A stretch of DNA of 64,000 nucleotides from DATEAV01 sp964575425 (lineage in GTDB: Bacteria > Chloroflexota > Anaerolineae > Anaerolineales > E44-bin32): positions 1 through 64,000 of the forward strand of contig CAZNRD010000004.1 in assembly GCA_964575425.1 (NCBI GenBank), given 5' to 3'. Positions within the stretch are counted from its first letter, which is position 1. Each line of letters opens with the position of its first letter. A program made the position numbers and the translations under genes. This document shows positions 43,171 through 51,893 of this stretch, piece by piece. The notes under the pieces are model-generated. The model had not been told where the DNA came from and ran no database searches. It saw only the letters and a list, made by a program, of their open reading frames with translations.

Positions 43171-44574
43171 TCAGCGCGGGAAGAGCAGTGCGCCAGCAAA
43201 GGGCTCCAGCCTCAGTCCAACGCGTCTCTGGCTGACCGTGCGCCGCTTTCCGCCCAGGGCATCCACCAGCACAGTGCCGTCCGGCCAGGGCAGACCCTCC
43301 ACACTCAGCGAGACCTGACGGCTGGAGGCCGAAGCGTTGAGGATGACGAGGGCGGCGGAGCGCTCGTCCACGCGGGCGAACGCGTACACCGAGGCCTTGT
43401 CGTGGCAGAGGAGGGTGCGATACTCACCCCGCCGCAGAACCGGCATCTGACGTCTGAGCTGGATGAGCCGCCGGACGAAGCCGCGGTGCTCGGCGTCCCA
43501 CTGCGATTCATCCCAGGGGAAGGCGCGCCGCGAATCGGGATCCTTGTCGCCCTCAAGGCCGACCTCATCCCCATAGTACACGGCGGGGGCGCCAGGGAAT
43601 GCCATCTGGAAGAGGACCATGAGCCGCACTTTGCGCAGGTCGCCGCCGCAGACGGTGCGGATGCGCTCGGTGTCGTGCGAGCCCAGTGGGAGGTAGCAGG
43701 CGAACACGTTTTCGCGCGGGTAGGCGGTCAGCAGGTGCTGGATCGTCTTGTCAAACGCTCTCACCGTCAGTGCTCCCTTGACGATCCAGTCGATCAACGC
43801 CTGACGGAGCGGGTAGTTCATCAGGCCGTCGAAATGGTCCTCGCCCACCCAGCGGGGATTGACCTCCCAGATCTCGCCCACCAGGTAGGCGTCCGGATTG
43901 GCCTGCTTCACCGTGCAACGGAACTCCGCCCAGAAGCTGTCGTCATCTATCTCGTTGGGCACATCGAGCCGCCACCCGTCGGCGCCCTTTTCGATCCAGT
44001 GGCGTGCGACATCGAGGAGGAAACGCCGCACCCGAGGATTGGCGGTGTTGAACTTAGGCAGGCTCCTGAAGCGCCACCACGCCAGATAGTTCTCCGCCGG
44101 TCCCGGGCCATAGGCATCAAGCGGGAACCTGATCACGTGATACCAATCCCGGTAGGGAGAATGCGCTTCGTTCTCCAGCAGGTCGTTGAAGGCGAAGAAG
44201 CCGCGACCGGAGTGATTGAAGACGCCGTCCAGGATGATGCGGACGCGGTTTCGATGCGCCAGCTCGAGCAGCTCAAGGAAGGTCTTTTCGTCGCCGAGCC
44301 TGGGATCGATGCGGAAGTAGTCGGTCGTGTTGTAGCGATGATTGGAGGTCGAGTGGAAGACCGGGTTGAAGTAGATGGCGTTGACGCCGAGGTCCAGCAG
44401 GTAGTCAAAGTGCTGAATCACGCCTCTAAGGTCGCCACCCTGAAAGCCATGGATGGTCGGCGGGGAGCCCCACTTCTGCACGTTTGGCGGATCGTTCTCG
44501 GGATCCCCATTGGCGAAGCGGTCCGGGAAGATCTGGTAGAAGACGGCGTCTTGCACCCAATCCGGAACAGACAT
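43171..44574 (-). CDS. GH13 neopullulanase/cyclomaltodextrinase-type amylase
   Basis: A 467-residue GH13 enzyme with all four catalytic regions: GVFNHSG, RLDVPNE (nucleophile Asp204), VGEIWE (acid/base Glu234) and SHDTERI (Asp301). The VPNE after the nucleophile resembles the GH13 subfamily 20 signature (neopullulanase, maltogenic amylase, cyclomaltodextrinase), though the usual N-terminal CBM34 domain is missing. No signal peptide, so it acts on imported maltodextrins. The ATG at 44574 has AAGGAG 6 bases upstream; a TTG 66 bases earlier is less likely. Downstream of the sugar-binding lipoprotein gene. Confidence 0.92.
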   Translation of the reverse strand: MSVPDWVQDAVFYQIFPDRFANGDPENDPPNVQKWGSPPTIHGFQGGDLRGVIQHFDYLLDLGVNAIYFNPVFHSTSNHRYNTTDYFRIDPRLGDEKTFLELLELAHRNRVRIILDGVFNHSGRGFFAFNDLLENEAHSPYRDWYHVIRFPLDAYGPGPAENYLAWWRFRSLPKFNTANPRVRRFLLDVARHWIEKGADGWRLDVPNEIDDDSFWAEFRCTVKQANPDAYLVGEIWEVNPRWVGEDHFDGLMNYPLRQALIDWIVKGALTVRAFDKTIQHLLTAYPRENVFACYLPLGSHDTERIRTVCGGDLRKVRLMVLFQMAFPGAPAVYYGDEVGLEGDKDPDSRRAFPWDESQWDAEHRGFVRRLIQLRRQMPVLRRGEYRTLLCHDKASVYAFARVDERSAALVILNASASSRQVSLSVEGLPWPDGTVLVDALGGKRRTVSQRRVGLRLEPFAGALLFPR

Positions 44575-44649
44575 GAGGGCTCCTTCGATGTCGGCGGGAA
44601 CGACAGGATGCCGAGGATCAACCGGGAAGGCCAACTCCAAAGGCGGGGC

Positions 44650-45990
44650 TCAGGGCTGTGAGGCGCGAAAGGCAGCCAGGGACTGTCGGATTCGATTGAG
44701 CGCGCGCAGCTGGGCCAGATTGAGGTCGGCGCCCTGGCGCAGGACGGCGTAGATCGAGCGCTCCATGGGCAGCCCGTACAGCGCCACTTCCGGCCGGATC
44801 GGGTGGGGTACCCCGCTCTCGAGCGCGACCATCGCCTGACTCATCAAAGGGTCGCTGGTGAGGACACCCGCGGTCACCGGGAGATGAGCTGCCCCCTGGG
44901 GATCAGCCAGAGCCTGCTGAGCCTGCAGCGAAACCAGAAAGCGAACGAACTCCCAGTTCGCCTCGCGGTCTTCCGGGCCCAGGCCCTCCACCAGATAGGC
45001 GTTCTCGGTCCAGACGAAGCCGGCGAGAGGCCGCCCCGTGAACGCATACACAGGCCAAGGGTCGATGGCCAAGGCAGCTTCGCTCAGGGAATCGAGCAGG
45101 CGGTGGCGCTGCCAGGTGCCGTCGATCAGCCAGGCCGCCTCACCCTCGGCAAAACGGTCGAAATCCTCGTCACTGTTGTAGGCGACGGGGCCGGCCAGCG
45201 CCAGCGTGCGGAGCAAGTCCAGCCAGCACACCCCCCCTTCTCCGCCAAATGCGGGGTTCCCTTTCTCATCAAGCAGCTCCGTTCCGCATGTGTGCAGGAA
45301 CCCTCCGGTGAAAGCGAAACCATAGTCGAGGGTTGTCCTGCTCCGGGCCGCGGCGTCGATCAGTGCTGAGAGATCAGGGGCCGACATCGGCATTCGCTGG
45401 CGGTTGACAAATAGGACGACCCCCTGCAGTTCAAGCGGGACGCCGAGGACCGCCTCACCGTACACCACCTGGCTGACCGCCACCGGCAGCAGCGATTGCC
45501 TCAACCCCGGCGCGAACAGATCCGCCACGTCCTGGATGCGTCCGGAAAGCCATAGGCCGGGGCCCCACGCGTCTGGGCCGATGAGGAGCGTGGGCGGGGC
45601 AAAGCCTTCTGTAGGATTCGCCACCGCGGCCTCGAGCTCATCCGCCGGGAAGTAGGTCAAGGACACCTGGACGCGCGGATGCAGTACGCGGAAAGCCTCG
45701 ACCAGCCCCACCAGGCTGCTCATTTCTTCCGGACCCCAATCGAGCCAGACGGACACCCGGCCGGATAGCGGCGAGACGGTGGCCGTGGGTGTCATGGGAC
45801 GAGGGGTTGGGACGGGGGCGGGCGTCGGCGGCATTGTCGGCGTGCGAGTCGGTTCCGGTGCCAACACGGCGCAGCCAGCAAGCGACAGTACAAGCAGGAA
45901 TGCGGCAGGCATCGGTGGCCGCGGTCGAGCACCGGACACAGGAGAAAGGCGATTGCGGGAAAAAGAGGCTGGCTGCAGGGAGAAGCTCAT
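44650..45990 (-). CDS. ABC-type sugar-binding lipoprotein
   Basis: A 446-residue solute-binding protein of the family 1 (maltose/multiple-sugar) type: lipobox LSLAGC, Thr/Pro-rich linker (about 48-72), then a bilobed binding domain (RVSVWLDWGPEEMSSL, LGVPLELQGVVLFVNRQRM, FAEGEAAWLIDGTWQ, ENAYLVEG). It lies between two amylase genes, so maltodextrin is a reasonable ligand. No permease or ATPase gene is in the window, so the rest of the transporter must be elsewhere. The start is uncertain (45990 or 45912). Confidence 0.88.
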   Translation of the reverse strand: MSFSLQPASFSRNRLSPVSGARPRPPMPAAFLLVLSLAGCAVLAPEPTRTPTMPPTPAPVPTPRPMTPTATVSPLSGRVSVWLDWGPEEMSSLVGLVEAFRVLHPRVQVSLTYFPADELEAAVANPTEGFAPPTLLIGPDAWGPGLWLSGRIQDVADLFAPGLRQSLLPVAVSQVVYGEAVLGVPLELQGVVLFVNRQRMPMSAPDLSALIDAAARSRTTLDYGFAFTGGFLHTCGTELLDEKGNPAFGGEGGVCWLDLLRTLALAGPVAYNSDEDFDRFAEGEAAWLIDGTWQRHRLLDSLSEAALAIDPWPVYAFTGRPLAGFVWTENAYLVEGLGPEDREANWEFVRFLVSLQAQQALADPQGAAHLPVTAGVLTSDPLMSQAMVALESGVPHPIRPEVALYGLPMERSIYAVLRQGADLNLAQLRALNRIRQSLAAFRASQP

Positions 45991-46078
45991 CGTCGACAGA
46001 ACCGGCGCAGCCGGCTCTGGAGCCAAAGTGTACCACGGTCATCACGGCTGGAGCCCGGCGGCGAGGCTCGAATGCGGT

Positions 46079-47764
46079 TCAGGGCCGCGGCGCAGCCGTC
46101 AGCAGCGCTGCCGACGCCGGCGGCAGGGTGAGAGTGTACGGCCCGGACTCTTGAGGACCAGGGAAGCGGGCGCCGGAGATCAGGTCAATCAGCCCAGAGC
46201 CGGCGGCCGGCACACCCTCGATGGACACGTCAGCGGGCATGCTCGAGAAGTTGAAAACAGCCACGATCGTCTCATTGCCAAGCGAACGCCTGAATGCCCA
46301 AGCGCCTCGCACAGAAGACTGCAAAGCCAGGACCTCGATCGTGCCCTCTCGCAGGGCTGGATGCTCCCGACGGAGCTGCAGCATTTTGCGGTAGAAGTGA
46401 AGCAGGGAGCCTGGCTCAGTCTCTTGCTCTTCCACGGAGATGCCGTCGAACGGGTGGTTCCAGCGGTCGGGGGGCCGGAACCATGTGGTCTGGCCCGGCC
46501 CCTCCTGAGAGGCGTACCAGTCCATCGGTTCACGGCGGTAGTTGTCCCATGCCGGCGGTCCCCCTTTCTCTCCCAGCATGCCAATCTCTTCCCCATAGTA
46601 GATCATCACTGGGCCGGGAAGCGAGGCCAGCAGCGCGGCGGCAAGGCGCTGACGCGCCGGATCCAATCGCACCTCACTCGCGATCCGATTGGTGTCATGG
46701 TTGCTCAGGAAGCGAAGGGCCTGCGCATGCGGCGGGAAGAGCGACGCCTCAAGCTGCAACACTCGGCTGGCCAGCACGGGATGGGTGGCACCTCCCAGCA
46801 GGCCCTCGCCGTTGACGTCCGGGCTGCCCTGGAGCACCGCATACAGCGGGAAATCAAATAGCGCGTCGAACTCGTCTTCGAACCGACGGCTGAGGCGAGA
46901 CGCATCTGTCACCCAGGCCTCTCCCAGCAACACGGCCTCGGGATTGGTTTTCTTGACGCTCTGCCGGAGCGAGCGGAACACTCCGGCCGGTGGGAATGTC
47001 ACATTGTCGACGCGAAAGCCATCGACGCCATCGCGGGAGTCGCCATCGGCATCGAGGTCGAGCCAGAAGAGCATGACCTGCCTGAGGAAATCAACGACCT
47101 GGGGGTTGCGATGGTTAAACCGCGGCATCGCCCCTTCGCCGTCAAAGGATCCGTAGCTTGTGTGCTGAGCGTTCGTCCACAGGAACCAGTCGCTGTAGGG
47201 AGAGGCGGGATTGCCATAGGCATCCCGGAAGTACGGGTGCTCGCGAGAGAGATGAGAGGAAACGAAATCCAGCAAGACGCGCAAGCCTCGCGCGTGCGCA
47301 GCCTGCACCAGCTCCTGCAAGTCGGTCAATGTGCCGTAGTCCGGGTTCACCTCAAAGTAGTCGCTGACGTCGTATCCGTGGGCCGAGGGAGACGGATGGA
47401 TCGGCATCAGCCAGAGCGTGTTGACCCCGAGTTCGACGATGTAGTCCAGCCGCGCGGTGAGGCCGTCCAGGTCCCCTACCCCATCTCCGTTGGAATCGGC
47501 GAATGAGCGAACAAAGACCTCATAGACCACTGCCTCGGAGAACCAATCCGGCGTCTCGTAGGGGATGGCGGCAGCCCTCGGGTCAGCCAGGATCGTCGGG
47601 CTAGTTGGCGAGGGAGAAGCAAGAGGAGTCGGGGTCGCAGGAGCCAGCGAGGCGACCGAGCACGCCGTCAGCAGCAGCGCCAGGGCCAAGGACAATGGCA
47701 GTGACGGCGCGGCCCGCGTGCGAGGGACTGATGCAAGCCGGGTTCGGAAGCCGTGGACCGGGCT
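46079..47764 (-). CDS. Secreted lipoprotein alpha-amylase (GH13)
   Basis: This 561-residue GH13 protein has a lipobox LALLLTAC, a Thr/Pro-rich linker and a full catalytic domain: GFRVDNVTF (Asp253), LGEAWV (Glu282) and SNHDTNRI (Asp357), plus a C-terminal beta domain. The DSNGDGVGDLDGL motif near the start is typical of bacterial extracellular amylases. It should cut starch outside the cell and feed the sugar-binding lipoprotein and inner GH13 enzyme. The start is uncertain: GTG at 47764 with GGAG 11 bases upstream, or an upstream TTG. Confidence 0.92.
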   Translation of the reverse strand, partial: SPVHGFRTRLASVPRTRAAPSLPLSLALALLLTACSVASLAPATPTPLASPSPTSPTILADPRAAAIPYETPDWFSEAVVYEVFVRSFADSNGDGVGDLDGLTARLDYIVELGVNTLWLMPIHPSPSAHGYDVSDYFEVNPDYGTLTDLQELVQAAHARGLRVLLDFVSSHLSREHPYFRDAYGNPASPYSDWFLWTNAQHTSYGSFDGEGAMPRFNHRNPQVVDFLRQVMLFWLDLDADGDSRDGVDGFRVDNVTFPPAGVFRSLRQSVKKTNPEAVLLGEAWVTDASRLSRRFEDEFDALFDFPLYAVLQGSPDVNGEGLLGGATHPVLASRVLQLEASLFPPHAQALRFLSNHDTNRIASEVRLDPARQRLAAALLASLPGPVMIYYGEEIGMLGEKGGPPAWDNYRREPMDWYASQEGPGQTTWFRPPDRWNHPFDGISVEEQETEPGSLLHFYRKMLQLRREHPALREGTIEVLALQSSVRGAWAFRRSLGNETIVAVFNFSSMPADVSIEGVPAAGSGLIDLISGARFPGPQESGPYTLTLPPASAALLTAAPRP

Positions 47765-47972
47765 CACCCGTTCACAAACTCCAGAGTCAGGTCCGAGACG
47801 ATGTGCCAATGCGGCATGAACAACAGTGGCAAGGGGAGATTCACCATCGCGACGGAACCGGCCGCGAATCCGGATCAGAGTTCGTCAGAGTGATCCCACC
47901 TCAAGGGTATAAGCATGGCTTCCTCGCGCCGGTTCGTTTGCTTCTGGTAAGTATAGGCGAGGACGGACAAGG

Positions 47973-47978
47973 TACAAT
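47973..47978 (+). promoter_or_regulatory. -10 element of the LipM-like gene, leaderless arrangement
   Basis: TACAAT followed after 6 bases by the ATG. No good -35. Confidence 0.5.
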
Positions 47979-47984
47979 CCGGTC

Positions 47985-48785
47985 ATGGCAGAGCAATGGC
48001 GCCTCATCCTATCCCCTGCCGCCCGCGGTGCCGAGAACATGGCCCTCGACCAGGCTGTCCTGGAGGCGGTCGCCGGCGGGCACTCGCCCCCGACTCTGCG
48101 CCTGTACGCCTGGGCCCCGCCCTGTCTCTCCCTGGGCCACGCTCAGCCAGACTCGGACATTGATCTGGAACGGCTGGCGGTCCGCGGCTGGGAGTGGGTG
48201 CGGCGCCCGACTGGCGGCCGTGCCATCCTGCACACCGACGAAGTGACCTACGCCGTGGCTCTCACCGCCAACCACCCCCTGGCCACCGGCGGCGTGCTCG
48301 ACACCTACCGTCGACTCAGCCACGGGCTGACCACAGGCCTCGCCCGCCTGGGCATGTCAACTGAAATCCACCCCACCCCGGCCACCCCCGCCGATCGCCT
48401 CAACCCGGTTTGCTTCGAAGCCCCTTCTGCCTACGAGTTGACCTTCCAGGGAAAGAAGCTGGTCGGAAGCGCTCAGGTGCGGCGCGGCGGGGGCATCTTG
48501 CAGCATGGTTCCCTGCCCCTCTGTGGCGACGTGTCGCGCATCTGCCATGTCCTCCGCTATCCGGATGAACGGGCCCGGGCCGACGCCATTGCACGCGTGA
48601 AGGCGCGCGCCACTACCCTCGAAGCCTGCCTCGGCCGCACGATTCCCTGGGCAGAGGCCGCCTCGGCCCTGGCCGAGGGCTTCGCAGAAGCCCTGGGGCT
48701 GCATCTGGTGGAAGAATCCTGCGGCGCAACAGAAATACGCCGGATGAGGGACCTCATCCGCAAGCGCCAGGTCCAGCCGACCTAG
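47985..48785 (+). CDS. LipM-type octanoyl/lipoyl transferase (biotin/lipoate A/B ligase family)
   Basis: A 266-residue protein with RRPTGGRAILH (substrate loop), NPVCFEAPSAYEL (Cys143, the position of the LipM catalytic Cys), and GKKLVGSAQVRRGGGILQHGS (Lys158 region, interrupted here at QVRR). The pattern favours octanoyl-[carrier] transferase LipM over ATP-dependent ligase LplA. It would attach octanoyl groups to GcvH or E2 domains for lipoate synthesis. No lipA is adjacent. Predicted leaderless. Confidence 0.82.
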   Translation: MAEQWRLILSPAARGAENMALDQAVLEAVAGGHSPPTLRLYAWAPPCLSLGHAQPDSDIDLERLAVRGWEWVRRPTGGRAILHTDEVTYAVALTANHPLATGGVLDTYRRLSHGLTTGLARLGMSTEIHPTPATPADRLNPVCFEAPSAYELTFQGKKLVGSAQVRRGGGILQHGSLPLCGDVSRICHVLRYPDERARADAIARVKARATTLEACLGRTIPWAEAASALAEGFAEALGLHLVEESCGATEIRRMRDLIRKRQVQPT

Positions 48786-48806
48786 GGGTGGCTTGTCCGC
48801 CGCGGC

Positions 48807-49496
48807 TCAAGGGGTGGCCGTGGAAAGCGGTGCTCCCTCACCTGCGGCTGAGGCAAAGATCACATCGGCGTAACCCAGGCTGCGCAGGAACCGATACAAC
48901 ACGTTCTCCGCGTTGACTCTGGCCTGGTCCAGGATCCCATCCTCGAGCGCCGCTCGCCGGATCTCGGCCTCCGCCGCCCGCCGCGCCTCCGCCTCGAGGT
49001 TGACGTCGCCGCGAGTCAGCAGGCCCGTTGCCCGGTCATATACGTAGGAACGCTCGTTGTCGAGCGCCACGATGAACACCTCAGGGGCCGGAAGTCGAAG
49101 ATACACCCGCCCGTCGTCATCGAACCACACATCCTGCGGCTGCACTCGCGAAAGGTCGACGCCCGCGAGGACCACTCCGTGCGCCACCAGCAGCAGGCGA
49201 TCGCCGAAGAGGAAGCCGAGAGGCCCCTGACCGATCTCGGCCGTGATGACTTTCTCCAGCGTGTACTGGATCGTCTCCAGACGGGCAAGCGAGCGAACCT
49301 CGCGCACAATCGTCACCGGGTCGGGTCGGATGGTGGGCGTGGGGTGCAAAACTCCCGCCACCTGCGTGCCGACGGCCGACGCCAAGTCGGCCACAGGTCG
49401 CACCGAATCCCGAAAAGCCTCGACCCCCCACAAGAGGCCAAGGGCCACGGCGACAAGAACGACAATGAGCATAACCCACGGCAGGGCATTCCGCAT
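48807..49496 (-). CDS. DUF4230 protein
   Basis: A 229-residue membrane-anchored protein: N-terminal hydrophobic helix (about 6-26), then the DUF4230 fold (VREVRSLARLETIQYTLEKV, FGDRLLLVAHGVVLAGVDLS, VYLRLPAPEVFIVALDNERS) and a helical tail. The function of this family is unknown. The ATG at 49496 has GAGGTGATC upstream. Convergent with the LipM-like gene. Confidence 0.88.
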   Translation of the reverse strand: MRNALPWVMLIVVLVAVALGLLWGVEAFRDSVRPVADLASAVGTQVAGVLHPTPTIRPDPVTIVREVRSLARLETIQYTLEKVITAEIGQGPLGFLFGDRLLLVAHGVVLAGVDLSRVQPQDVWFDDDGRVYLRLPAPEVFIVALDNERSYVYDRATGLLTRGDVNLEAEARRAAEAEIRRAALEDGILDQARVNAENVLYRFLRSLGYADVIFASAAGEGAPLSTATP

Positions 49497-49551
49497 GGCT
49501 GAGATCACCTCACAGTCCCGGGCAAGCCTGGCCGGCAGCCAGTGCACGGCC

Positions 49552-49582
49552 ATTCTAACCCCGATTCCCTACATGGACCCAA
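49552..49582 (-). promoter_or_regulatory. Promoter of the DUF4230 gene
   Basis: On the minus strand, -35 TTGGGT (49577-49582), a 19-base spacer and -10 TAGAAT (49552-49557). Confidence 0.45.
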
Positions 49583-49729
49583 GTCCCTCCGGCACACCTT
49601 GCGGCCGGTTCGACCTATCCCGCCAGGAACAGAGGGTGTTGCTTTGCACGAGCGCGACGTTGTTCCCGGAGCGCCCTGTTGAACGCGCATCTCGTTGAAC
49701 CGACTGACAAGAGTGTCGGAGCATTCGTC

Positions 49730-49758
49730 TTGCCTTCCCCGCTTCACAGCGATAGACT
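49730..49758 (+). promoter_or_regulatory. Promoter of the DUF503 gene
   Basis: -35 TTGCCT (49730-49735), 17-base spacer, -10 TAGACT (49753-49758). The ATG follows after 7 bases, so the transcript should be leaderless. Confidence 0.7.
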
Positions 49759-49765
49759 ACGTGCC

Positions 49766-50050
49766 ATGCATGTCGGCGTCCTGTCCATCGAGCTGCGCCT
49801 CCCAGGCTGCAATTCGCTCAAGGAGAAGCGCAGCCGGCTCAAGCCGCTGCTGACAGCCTTGCACCGCGAGTTCAACATCTCGGCCGCCGAGATCGATCGC
49901 AACGACAGTCACTCGCTGGCACTGATCGCCTGCGCTGTCGTCGCCAACCAGGCCGCGCACGTGGAGCGCCTCCTGGGCGCAATCCCGGCCTGGATCGAAT
50001 CCCATCGCCCCGACTTGCAGGTGATCGACCACGATCTCCAGCTTCTCTAG
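49766..50050 (+). CDS. DUF503 (YlxP-like) protein
   Basis: This 94-residue protein has the DUF503 pattern: VGVLSIELRLPGCNSLKEKR, RHS-like REFNISAAEID and a C-terminal strand. YlxP is usually found beside infB and rbfA; here it stands alone before an SDR gene. The biochemical role is unknown. The ATG at 49766 is set by the promoter only 7 bases away. Confidence 0.88.
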   Translation: MHVGVLSIELRLPGCNSLKEKRSRLKPLLTALHREFNISAAEIDRNDSHSLALIACAVVANQAAHVERLLGAIPAWIESHRPDLQVIDHDLQLL

Positions 50051-50102
50051 CTGCGTGCAGCCCGATCGCCGGCATCGGGGCGCTTCTACGGAGGACGCAC
50101 TC

Positions 50103-50891
50103 ATGGACCTGGGGTTGAAGGACAAGGTGGCCTTCGTGGCCGCAGCCTCGCGCGGCCTGGGCAAGGCGGCTGCGCTCGCCCTGGCGCACGAGGGCGCACG
50201 GCTGGTCATCTGCTCCCGCGGTGAAACGATCCACGCCGCCGCCTCGGAGATCCAGTCTGAGACAGGCGCTCAGGTCCTGGCCCACCAGAGCGATGTGACG
50301 GACGCCGCGCAGGTCCAGCGGCTCGTCGCCGCCGCCCTCGACCGCTTCGGCCAGATCGATATCCTGGTGGCCAACTCCGGCGGCCCTCCCCCGGGCCCTT
50401 TCCTCTCCTGGAGCGAGGCCGATTGGATCAATGCCTTCCGCTTGACCGTCCTGAGCACGGTGCACCTCTGTGCCGCCGTCCTGCCGTCGATGGTGGCGCG
50501 TGGCTCGGGCAGCATCGTCGCCAGCCAGTCCTACCTGGTCAAGCAGCCGGTTGACAACATGGTCCTATCCAATTCCCTGCGGCTGGCGGTGGCGGGCCTG
50601 ATGAAAACCCTGGCCAACGAATACGGCCCCAGAGGCATCCGGGTCAATGTCATCAATCCGGGCTGGACCTGGACCGAGCGGGTCCAGGCGTTGATGGAAG
50701 ATCGTGCCCGGCGCAGCGGCGAGACGGCCCAGGCTGAGGCAGCCAGGCTGACCGCCGCCATCCCCCTCAGGCGCATGGCTTCGGTCGAGGAGTACGGGCG
50801 AGCCGTCGCCTGGCTGGCCTCGCCCGCCGCCTCCTACCTGCACGGCCACGCGCTCACCTACGACGGCGGCCTGACCCAGGTGCCGCTCTAG
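50103..50891 (+). CDS. Atypical SDR-family protein (no YxxxK)
   Basis: A 262-residue Rossmann protein of short-chain dehydrogenase type: AAASRGLGKAAAL (cofactor loop, TGxxxGxG-like), LVANSGGPPPGP (NNAG-like), and GPRGIRVNVINPGWT. At the catalytic site the usual YxxxK is absent; the segment reads SQSYLVKQPVDNMVLSNSLR. A subgroup of SDRs with VKQP-LSN in this position exists; its chemistry is not clear. A GGAGGAC ribosome site precedes the ATG. It lies behind DUF503. Confidence 0.88.
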   Translation: MDLGLKDKVAFVAAASRGLGKAAALALAHEGARLVICSRGETIHAAASEIQSETGAQVLAHQSDVTDAAQVQRLVAAALDRFGQIDILVANSGGPPPGPFLSWSEADWINAFRLTVLSTVHLCAAVLPSMVARGSGSIVASQSYLVKQPVDNMVLSNSLRLAVAGLMKTLANEYGPRGIRVNVINPGWTWTERVQALMEDRARRSGETAQAEAARLTAAIPLRRMASVEEYGRAVAWLASPAASYLHGHALTYDGGLTQVPL

Positions 50892-51215
50892 CCTCCTGCG
50901 AAAAGAGGGGGTGCAGCTGCCCGGCCTCCGAGCGCGCGTCGGCCGGTCCCGGCCCAGGGTACAGCAAGAAGGGCGGACGAGCGTAGAGGCGCGAGGCGTG
51001 ACCTTCCCGAACGGGCGGCGCGAACCGACGCTCCGCCCTCGCGATTCCGACGGGTGGCACGCCGAGGGCGAGAGACCGAGGCTTGCCGCCTGGCGGAAAA
51101 AGATGGATGATGGCAGGGCGGGATCAAGCCGGCCTTAACTGTTCCACGCAGCCGGAGCTGCGTGGACAGAGAGTGGAACGTCGGTTGCCATTAGTTTGTC
51201 ATCGCCAAGTTTTCC
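50892..51215. other. Intergenic region between convergent genes
   Basis: About 320 GC-rich bases between the SDR and the minus-strand receiver. The only clear element is a nested inverted repeat at 51141-51179. No known riboswitch or RNA family was recognised. Confidence 0.4.
51141..51179. repeat. Nested inverted repeat
   Basis: An inner hairpin has 9-base arms CCACGCAGC and GCTGCGTGG with a 4-base loop. Outer arms GTTCCAC and GTGGAAC overlap it and could form an alternative stem. No U tract follows in either direction; a factor-dependent terminator or protein site is possible. Confidence 0.45.
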
Positions 51216-51608
51216 CTATGCCGCCTGCTCCTTTCGTTCCGCCAATGCATGGCGTCGGACCAGAGTTCGGATGCGCGATGCCAGCAAGCTGGCATGCACG
51301 GGCTTGATCAGGTAGTCATCGGCGCCGGCATCCAGCGCTCGCGCCACGCTGCCCGGCGTGCCGAGCGCCGAAAGGATCAGGATCGGCACGTCGCTGAAGG
51401 CCCGCAGCGCCTGGCAGACCTCCCAGCCGTCGATGCCCGGCAGCATCAGGTCCAGGATCACCACATCCGGAGGCGTCTCACGGCAGGCGGCAATGCCGTC
51501 CTCTCCCGAGTAGCTGGGGCGTATCTGGATGTCCTGACCGCGCAGCATCGTGCGCAGCATGAGCGGCATGTCGGGGTCGTCGTCGATCAGCAAGATGTCA
51601 ATTGCCAT
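51216..51608 (-). CDS. Single-domain response regulator
   Basis: A 130-residue receiver with intact motifs: LLIDDDP, VVILDLMLPGIDG (phospho-Asp), ILSALG and DYLIKPV (Lys). It has no output domain. It is divergent from the zinc-ribbon histidine kinase gene and borders the signalling island, so that kinase is a candidate phospho-donor. Confidence 0.93.
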   Translation of the reverse strand: MAIDILLIDDDPDMPLMLRTMLRGQDIQIRPSYSGEDGIAACRETPPDVVILDLMLPGIDGWEVCQALRAFSDVPILILSALGTPGSVARALDAGADDYLIKPVHASLLASRIRTLVRRHALAERKEQAA

Positions 51609-51836
51609 GCGCTTGGTTCCACTCGGTCGACCCGATTATGCTCCTCATCGCACCTTGCCCGACCTTACAGGCTGCTTGCACCTCCCCGGCCCTCTCCGCG
51701 CCGACCCACTAGTACGCAAGGGCTACCAAGGATTGCCCTTGCTCGTCGGCCTCACCCCACCTAGGGCCATCGACGGCGCTCCGCTCCCAAGCATCCACTC
51801 CCCGTCTCTTCGCGGTCTCCGAGCTCTGCCGCCCGC

Positions 51837-51865
51837 TTGCCCTCCGTCCGCACTCTGGCTATCAT
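51837..51865 (+). promoter_or_regulatory. Promoter of the two-kinase operon
   Basis: -35 TTGCCC (51837-51842), 17-base spacer, -10 TATCAT (51860-51865). The start is predicted near 51872, which rules out longer frames. Confidence 0.65.
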
Positions 51866-51893
51866 TCGGCTTGGGCCTTCTCGGCCAGCCAAT

